Source of the DNA: Petunia secreta
Taxonomy: Eukaryota > Streptophyta > Magnoliopsida > Solanales > Solanaceae
Direction: 5' to 3'
Length of the DNA stretch: 64,000 bases
Assembly (NCBI GenBank): GCA_029990175.1
Contig: JARKIP010000011.1
Location: 22,418,001 to 22,482,000, forward strand
The translations under genes and the position numbers were made by a program. Below the pieces are notes generated by a model. It did no database searches, was not told the origin of the DNA, and saw only the letters and a program-made list of their open reading frames with translations. Of this stretch, positions 57,814-64,000 are shown piece by piece. Positions within the stretch are counted from its first letter, which is position 1, and every line of letters begins with the position of its first letter.

Positions 57814-60800
57814 TGTTGAACCCCAAAAATTACCCTTTTTTTAGGAAAAGATAGGTTTCGGGTATAATGTTCAACAATATAGGACTCCAAAGGGTTTCTT
57901 TGGAGTCGCCACCTAATTTAGGAGAATTAGGAACCAATTAATTAAATAATGCGTGTAATTCCTCCTTTTTAAGGAAAATAGTCTTTTTCAGAGATTCTAA
58001 GTAAGATGTTCAGTTATTTTCGAAAGAAGGTTTCAATTTGAAAGCACTTTCGAAAATCCACAAAATGGGGTTAATCCTTCGATTTTCACAAAATAGATTA
58101 CAAATTTCTAACTTTTAATATTTAATTAAAAATCTTAAATTTAATACTATAATACAAAACTATTATAAATTATGCTTTAAAGGAAGATGAATTTAAATGT
58201 GATAAAAAATATAATTTTCCAAGAAATAGGGAGGAATCAATGAAGAAAATTTCTATTAAAGTTGCGATTTAAGGAATTTGAAACAAAATTACTACTTTTA
58301 TTATTTTCAAATTTTATTGCGCGCACTATTTAACTAAAAGATTCAAAATTCCTAAAATAAGATGGAAATTTAAAAGAAATAAACTATTCACAAAATAACT
58401 CAATAAATAAATAAACTTTCATTCATAAATAGCAAATTATTCTATAACAATTAATTATATTGGAAACTTCTATAGACATGGATTTCTACGGGATAAGGGA
58501 AAGAGAAGGTTTAGAAGAAGAACCCGGAGATTGTGGATTAAATGACTACTTTTATTTTTTACATTATGCCCATGATCCTAAGTTATATTAAGCGGCTCAA
58601 CAAAGTATTTTTTTAAAATTCTATAGGTCTTCATTTCTTGAATGCTTGAGCCCGGACTCGACCCCAATGAAACTCCAATGTCAATTAAATATAAGCCATC
58701 TCCAATTTAGAGTTTTAGCCGAACTCGTCCCAAGGAGGATCATGCAAAGAAAACGATAAAGAGATAAAGATTAGCAAGATGACATTGATCAATAGCTTCT
58801 AAAAAAGAAAAATAGTGAAGAAACAGAAAGGAAAGCTAAACAGAGTCGGCCAAATTAAGCATGCTTTCAATACCAACTAATGGCTAAACCTTAATGCGAA
58901 ATAACAGAACGCATCCCTGTTGCGACAATCTGAACAAAACTGGAAGAGAATTTGACAACAAACCAACTAGAGAGTTCTAGGCTGGGAAAACATTCTATCC
59001 ACAACATCTTAAAACTTTCAGGACCAGAAATACTTTAATATGCTTCAAGATAAGACCTAGAGGCACTTCAAAGCTGAAGAAGCATAAGTTAAATACTGAA
59101 ACTAGAAGGAAATGCAAAAGGATTAGGGAAGAGGACTTGAACAGAGAAAGATGTATAAGGATTAAATTCTAGGACACGCTGCAATGAGACCCTTGAAAGC
59201 ATCATCCTCAATATACACATCAAGCAGAAAGATCATTGTAACATTTGGGAAGCATAAAAGAACAACTTGAACTAATCTGGAAATTCTCCATAGCTAATGA
59301 ATGAGCAAAAAGTGCAAGATTAGGCAAGCTGAAGCTAAATTTCAAAACGATCACCTCACTCTTTCACTCTCCACAAGACACCTCTCCAAAACTACCTAGA
59401 CAACAGGGCAAACAAGAGCAAGCAAAACCTCATACACCAGCCTACCAATTCCTTAAACTACCAACACCCTGAAAATACCAATACCCACTGCAATAATTAA
59501 AAAAAACTAACCAATTGCTCCCTGAACAAAACAATTACTACCTGGACTCCTTCAACAAAACAAATCCTGAACTACTCTCTCTCTCACTCTACAAAACAAA
59601 ATCCAAACCACCAGGACTTCTAAAGACAACCCTCAAACTACCTACACGCACTCACATTAACCACACAGGGCACCAGCTACTCCATAGACACCCCTGCACC
59701 ATTATACAGACCCCGGTATCCTAACAGATCTCCAGAAAACTAAATTGCTCTTGCCTAGACCCCTTTCTAAGCAACCAGACCTCCAGGCAACTTAAAACAT
59801 CCTCCAAACTTCCTCAATTCAACTCCTAAATAGCCCCTGGACTAACTACAGCCACCTAGACCTCCCTTACTCCACCTACATACAACTAGGCCCTCCTATA
59901 CTTACAGACTCCCAGAACACCCTCCAAACAAATCAACAAACCAAAGAGACCTTCCAGAAACCAACTGACAAACCTTAACAGAATGCAAGCAAACTATAAC
60001 CTCCCGGACCAAACATAAACTTTAATTAAGAAGCAAAATACCATTTGAGGCTTTAAAAAAATTTTCAACAAGCAGAACAGTAACATGATGTCTTCACACT
60101 TCTGATCAATATAAAACTTTGCATTTCAAGAATAATCTAAATATTATTGCCAAGAACAAATCTTAACATCTGGCCACACTAGACTACATCATATCTCTAA
60201 CAACTCTCTCTTATATTTTCGAAAAACAATAAGAACCAATCTTTAAAACAGAGAAAGAATAGTCAAACATAAAGATTATATTTCCAAATCAAAATTTATC
60301 ATACCTAATACCTTACTAAGAACACTTCCAGGAGTAAACAGACAATACACAAAAGTAACCTAAAATACAGTCCCTACTACGCACAAGATTTCATTCTTTT
60401 AGCATTAAGGATACAGAACAGATACTTCACATAAACAATAACCACACAACACATTATTCACATAGTGTTAAAAGTATAAAATTTAAATGAGGTTATGATA
60501 TTACCTTTTTGCGAGCAGTGAGCGGGGGCGCTGGATCAAAGGATGTGACTCGAACTAAAGCGACAAGGTCGACGACTCGAAGGAGGTCGATGATAAAAAA
60601 TTGAAAACAACAATAACAGTGACACTATGTGTATTTTGAACCGAAACTTAAACTGAAAATAAAATGTATGTATGTATATTGCTGCTACTTTTGAAAAAGA
60701 AAAACTAAGTTCTTTATCTGAACCTTCCCTATATTCTCTGCCTCTTCTCCCTAAAAATAATGAACCGAACCCCTAAAAACAATGAACAATAATGAACTTT

Positions 60801-61450
60801 ATACTCCTCCGCTAGGGTTTTTCCCCTCTGATCTTTTAAATTTTCCTAAACCCAAATTGGACATTTCCCTTATGAGATAAGGGAGAAACTTGTCCAAATT
60901 CCTGAAATTTGTACACATTTCGTATCTCGAAGGATTTTCCCGTTGGGGTTGGAATCGACCGCTTGGATCGCTTTAACTCACAATGAACGAACGAGATGCA
61001 TTCCAGCGATTTTGGTACGGATATATGAGGTGGAGGGGTGAGGGACCACTAGTGGTGACAAGATTTTGGCTGATGGCGATTTTGGGGGGAAAATTAAAAG
61101 GGAATCGGGTTTAGGGATTCAGGGGATCGGGTTAGGGATTGTGTATCGGGGGAAAGCTGAAATGGGCTAGGGAGGTCTGTGATGTATATGTATAGGCTTT
61201 GCATAGATAGGAGGTTTTTTAGGCTGTGAGCTGATTTAGCCCTTTAAGGATAATTAAATAAAATAGAAGTGTTGCGCGGGGTAGGCTAGAATTTAGCTTA
61301 TGCCTTCACATTTGGCCTCTTTTCTTTCAAAATTAATTGATTTTCTTTTATTATTATAATTTATTTTAATTTTAAAATTAACCTTAATTATAAAATATCA
61401 CAATAATTTATTAATTTTAAGAGATTCCAAGACAAAATTGGGTGTCAACA
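57814..61450 (-). repeat. LTR of the Ogre-like fragment (3637 bp)
   Basis: Plus-strand ends TGTTGAACCCC and GGTGTCAACA, with 6-bp inverted termini (TGTTGA...TCAACA). The length is extreme for a plant LTR but normal for Tat/Ogre elements. The content is AT-rich with long A-rich stretches (58000-60500) and no ORF above about 70 codons. Its boundaries are supported by the primer site on one side and the resumption of the solo copia LTR on the other. Confidence 0.78.
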
Positions 61451-62178
61451 GTTTCCAATCCTTTTCTACTTCATAACCGCATTCTATTTCAGCACCGCCA
61501 CAAGCTTTTTCATTTCCCAGTAGGATTGAAACATTGACTCCAGCTGTTTTTGTACTCCTTCTTCAACTCTTACTTGAATAAGCCATCGAACAGCTCAGTC
61601 TTCTTACTCAACTGTGGACCTTTTCGTAGTCCACTTAGCACTAGGTCCTTTGTCATCTTCAAAACTTATTCTTCAACAATGATGAAGAAGCTATTATGGG
61701 GACCTCCCTTGGGAGTTTATCTAGTGAGGAGGATTGTCTTGGGGAACAATATGGAGGTGATGAGGTACCTCTAGGTGTGTGTAAGAGTGCTTCCAAGAAG
61801 GGGAGTGGAGTATTTGATGTTAGTTGTCGCTTGAATTATTTTACTTGCTCCATTCCATCTATTGATAACACCTTGAGTGTTAAGCATGCCAAAGTCAATG
61901 TGCCACATTGTGATGACAATGCATTAAAGGCTTGTTGTGTTGGTAGTAAGCTTAGGGGTCAAAGGGAAATTGATTGTTATATCTTACACATTCTATGTCC
62001 TATTGACCTCTTTGCTTTTTCCTGTGTTGAATGCACTTTCTTTTTTGAGTCAAGTACTTGTTGTTTCATTTGGAGACATGACTTTTTTTATGGTTATTGA
62101 TGCTTGGATCTATCATAAGAGTGTGTTTTCCACACTATTTGCACTAACCTACTCTTGTAGTATGAAGTGTTGGTTGTG

Positions 62179-64000
62179 TGTAACGACCCTCAAATAGTCG
62201 TTACGGGAATCGAGACCTCGATCTGCGTGTCGATAGTCTCAAAAGCTCCGTTAGGTCATTTATGACCTGTTCGTGAAATTTGAATCAAAACGGAGTCCGT
62301 TTGATAGGTTTTCGAGAAAAGGATCCGTTTATGAAATTCCGGAAAGGAATTTGGGGTTTCGATAGGTCGTTTTGAGTAAACGAACCCCGATGGAAAATCC
62401 GAGCGCACCGTTAGGTCCGTCTCGTCATTTATGATATGTAGCAACCTTCAAAATTGAAAACGGACCTCGTTTGATAGGACTTTTGATAAAGTCCCCGTTT
62501 CGAAAGTTTAAAAGAGTTAAAAGAGGTTTCCGAGCTCGATTTGAGCAAATGAGCTCCGATGAGAGATCCAAAAGTTCAGTTAGGTTCGTATAGTCATTTG
62601 TGACTTGTAGCAACTTTCGGAATTGGATTCCGAGGTCGTTTGGTTAAATTTCGTTATTTTGGCGAAAGTCGAAAATTGAACCTTTGCCGTGGGACCCACT
62701 TTTTGAGTTCTGGAGGTCTGAATTGAGTTCCGTCTGGATGAGCATGTCACCCAAGTAATTTATGACTTGTGTGCAAAATTTGGGGTCATTCCGAGCTTCG
62801 TAGGGTCCCGTTTGGACCCAAAACAGTTCGGACTTTTCTGGTGCGAAACTGCTGTTTCTGCTACTGTTTCTGTTGCGAGCAGCCGGAAAAATGGCATTTT
62901 TCTGGCCAATCCGTAAGGAATTAGGAAACACTCAAAACATAAAAGTTGTAGCCCTTTGAGTTTTGGTTTTAATGCCATTAGTTTCAAGTCATTTGGACAT
63001 TCCTATCAAAAGTTATGATTATTGGAACAGAGGCTGTTACAGTAGTAAAAACTGCTATAAAGGGGTCATTTCGGGACAGATTTCGGGAAACCAAATTTTT
63101 ATTCAAAGGAGGCGATTTGGAGGCGATTTTGGAAGGTTCAAAACGTGTATAATCATAAGGTAAGCCTCCATAACTCATTTCATATCATATATCATGAGAA
63201 TCAAAGCTTGATTCATAGGAAATGAGTTAGAATCCTAAATTTTAAGATTTGGGGAAAATCAACGAGCAAGGCTCGTATGAGAAATCTAATTGCATATTTG
63301 GACTCACGGGAGTGTGGGGAGTCCGGAAATGTATATTTTATTAATTTTGGGCTCGGTCCCACCCGAGGGTATTTTGGTAATTTTACCCTAAGTCGTATAT
63401 GAGCTTAGTTCTCTATAATGGAGTACTAATGAGTACTATATTGTCTTGATAGACTTAGAGGAAAGTTCCCCGAGGACAAGAAGAGCAGGAAAGGAGATTG
63501 CTTCCTAGCTTTGAACCGGAATTCGAGGTAAGTGAGACTTGACCTCTACTTTGCTTGTGGATACGTCTAACATGCTAGTACGCTTCGGGTACTCTTATGT
63601 GATTAGCTTAGGGCTATGTGTTAAATATGTATTGACTAGCGTTGGCTAGGTATATTACTATTAATTAAATATGAATAGTAAAGACATGAGTTGACCGAGG
63701 TATGTGCCGGTCTAGACGCTATATTGAGATAGCGATTAATTATATTGTGGGATTGCTTACTATTATTTGATCATAAATAGTGAGTACATGAGTTGACCGA
63801 GGTATGTGCCGGTCTAGACGCTACATTGAGATAGCGATGACTTATATTGGGGGATTGCTTGCTATGTCATGATTAGATAGCAAGGACCTGGGGATATGGC
63901 CGAGGATGTTGCCGGCATATCATTGATTATGTCTTGCCGAGGTTTCTGCCGGCTTATGTACGAATTTGGTACTTGTATGGTTATCATGACAGGTTGTGTA
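62179..64000. mobile_element. Gypsy-type LTR, start; continues beyond the window
   Basis: It begins TGTAACGACCCTCAAATAGTC, the form typical of several Solanaceae gypsy LTRs, and directly interrupts the 3' part of the old element. No coding sequence is seen to the window end. Words such as GACCTCG(A/T)TTTGA and TTTATGACTTGTAGCAACTTT recur with variations in the first 500 bases. The far end, primer site and orientation lie outside the window. Confidence 0.65.
63660..63865. repeat. ~102-bp tandem repeat in the terminal LTR
   Basis: ACATGAGTTGACCGAGGTATG and CCGGTCTAGACGCTA...GAGATAGCGAT occur at about 63685 and again at about 63787, with matching flanks. A related shorter word (GCCGAGG..T..TGCCGGC) recurs twice more between 63899 and 63955, suggesting an older, longer array. 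Confidence 0.85.

Larger units (their letters stand above)
55095..61450 (-). mobile_element. Tat/Ogre-like gypsy fragment with a 3.6-kb LTR, minus strand
   Basis: Inserted in the solo LTR. The right part is an LTR (57814-61450). Next to its left end is a primer-binding site of the tRNA-Arg type, which on the minus strand places the interior to the left (55095 to 57793). That interior has no coding sequence that I recognise and probably represents the long 5' leader of such elements. No second LTR and no target duplication are visible. The element is truncated at its left end, 55095, where the solo LTR sequence resumes only after a 300-bp loss. Confidence 0.75.
54671..61678 (-). mobile_element. 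Copia solo LTR, interrupted by a Tat/Ogre-like insertion
   Basis: Left part 54671 to about 55094 matches 931 to about 1354 of the left-edge copia LTR. Right part 61451-61678 matches about 1655-1883. The termini are TGTTGCACTTGG and CTTCAACA, and the 5-bp duplication ATGAT flanks them (54666-54670 and 61679-61683). There is no internal domain, so this is a solo LTR left after LTR-LTR recombination. About 300 LTR bases at the break (equivalent to 1355-1654) are missing, so the later insertion was not clean. Confidence 0.92.
53580..62100 (+). pseudogene. Second, decayed copy of the unidentified ORF, split by a copia solo LTR
   Basis: Homologue of the ORF at 49519-50907. Readable from about 53580 (YERQKVERSKG), with stops at about 53647 and near 54340, to the insertion point at 54670; it continues at 61684 and reads to the stop near 62100. 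Shared words with the intact copy: CEPCYDTPPIFD, TNPLFEGNF, RVGNELEPPW and HELRG-like SKLRGQREID. The frame crosses the inserted solo LTR without a shift once the 5-bp duplication ATGAT is counted once. That identifies both the target and the relative age of the insertion. Confidence 0.75.
46103..62178 (+). mobile_element. Old non-autonomous gypsy-type LTR element, hit by three later insertions
   Basis: Its surviving pieces are 46103-47610, 52278-54670 and 61684-62178. The left LTR starts TGATGCAACCCAAATTTAGCC at 46103 and shares CATCAAGAGCCAAGCTTGAAG and GAGCTTCAGAGAA with the younger relative at 47611. It loses its right part near 46560, where the leader-like TTGTTGTTATTG sequence begins. 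The interior has an acidic gag-like ORF start, a protease remnant and a second copy of the unidentified ORF. The coding frame is restored exactly when either nested insertion and one copy of its 5-bp duplication are removed in thought. Its right LTR is not seen: another LTR begins at 62179. Confidence 0.8.

Noticed and set aside
57900..57914. Second TGGCGACTCC word as an alternative primer-binding site for the Ogre-like fragment
   Set aside because: The site at 57794-57810 matches the known longer form and lies next to a TGTTGA LTR end; the inner one has no LTR end beside it.

Overview
This window is plant nuclear DNA, most likely from a Solanaceae species; I cannot resolve the genus. The evidence is intron-rich genes with plant-type proteins, AT-rich intergenic DNA, several copies of retroposons with the tail typical of Solanaceae SINE/RTE elements (GTAAGGTCTGCGTACAC ... 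TTG repeats), and dense LTR retrotransposons, MULEs and MITEs. No CRISPR array, operon, rRNA or intact tRNA gene was seen.

Genic part (about 6.3-27.1 kb). Three host genes can be read exon by exon. (1) A plus-strand two-KH-domain RNA-binding protein of the FUBP-like plant family, 6 coding exons at 6410-14330, 660 aa, with a long Gly/Gln/Pro/Tyr-rich tail. (2) A plus-strand mitochondrial ATP synthase subunit g, 2 coding exons at 17615-19907, 122 aa, probably with a 5'-UTR intron. (3) A minus-strand plastid ferrochelatase of the FC1 type, 9 coding exons at 26597-21156, 486 aa, convergent with the ATP synthase gene. Every reported splice site follows GT-AG and joins the frames exactly. Their introns carry a hAT element (8-bp target duplication), several SINE/RTE-type retroposons and a perfect 97-bp tandem duplication.

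Left edge (1-5.6 kb). A minus-strand copia 5' end (decayed gag, iMet primer-binding site, LTR) is followed by the 3' end of a second, plus-strand copia (RNase H, polypurine tract, LTR). That fragment is bracketed by a 560-bp direct repeat, and its LTR carries a foldback element.

Middle (28.4-46 kb). A small MULE with GC-rich cargo (28.4-29.2) comes first. Next is a long-TIR MULE with a 9-bp target duplication (29.4-34.6), which was later hit by a young chromodomain-type Ty3/gypsy element. After these lie a GC-rich stretch resembling plant mitochondrial DNA (34.8-36.2), a Stowaway MITE, a 714-bp tandem duplication and a MuDR-like MULE with a broken transposase (40.25-46.0).

Right part (46.1-64 kb). 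This is a Russian-doll stack. An old non-autonomous LTR element with a protease remnant and an unidentified ORF is interrupted by (a) a younger, internally deleted relative of itself (47,611-52,272, TSD CTCAT), (b) a copia solo LTR (54,671-61,678, TSD ATGAT), itself split by a minus-strand Tat/Ogre-like fragment with a 3.6-kb LTR, and (c) a further gypsy-type LTR that starts at 62,179 and leaves the window. The unidentified ORF family shared by the two nested relatives is the least explained coding sequence here.
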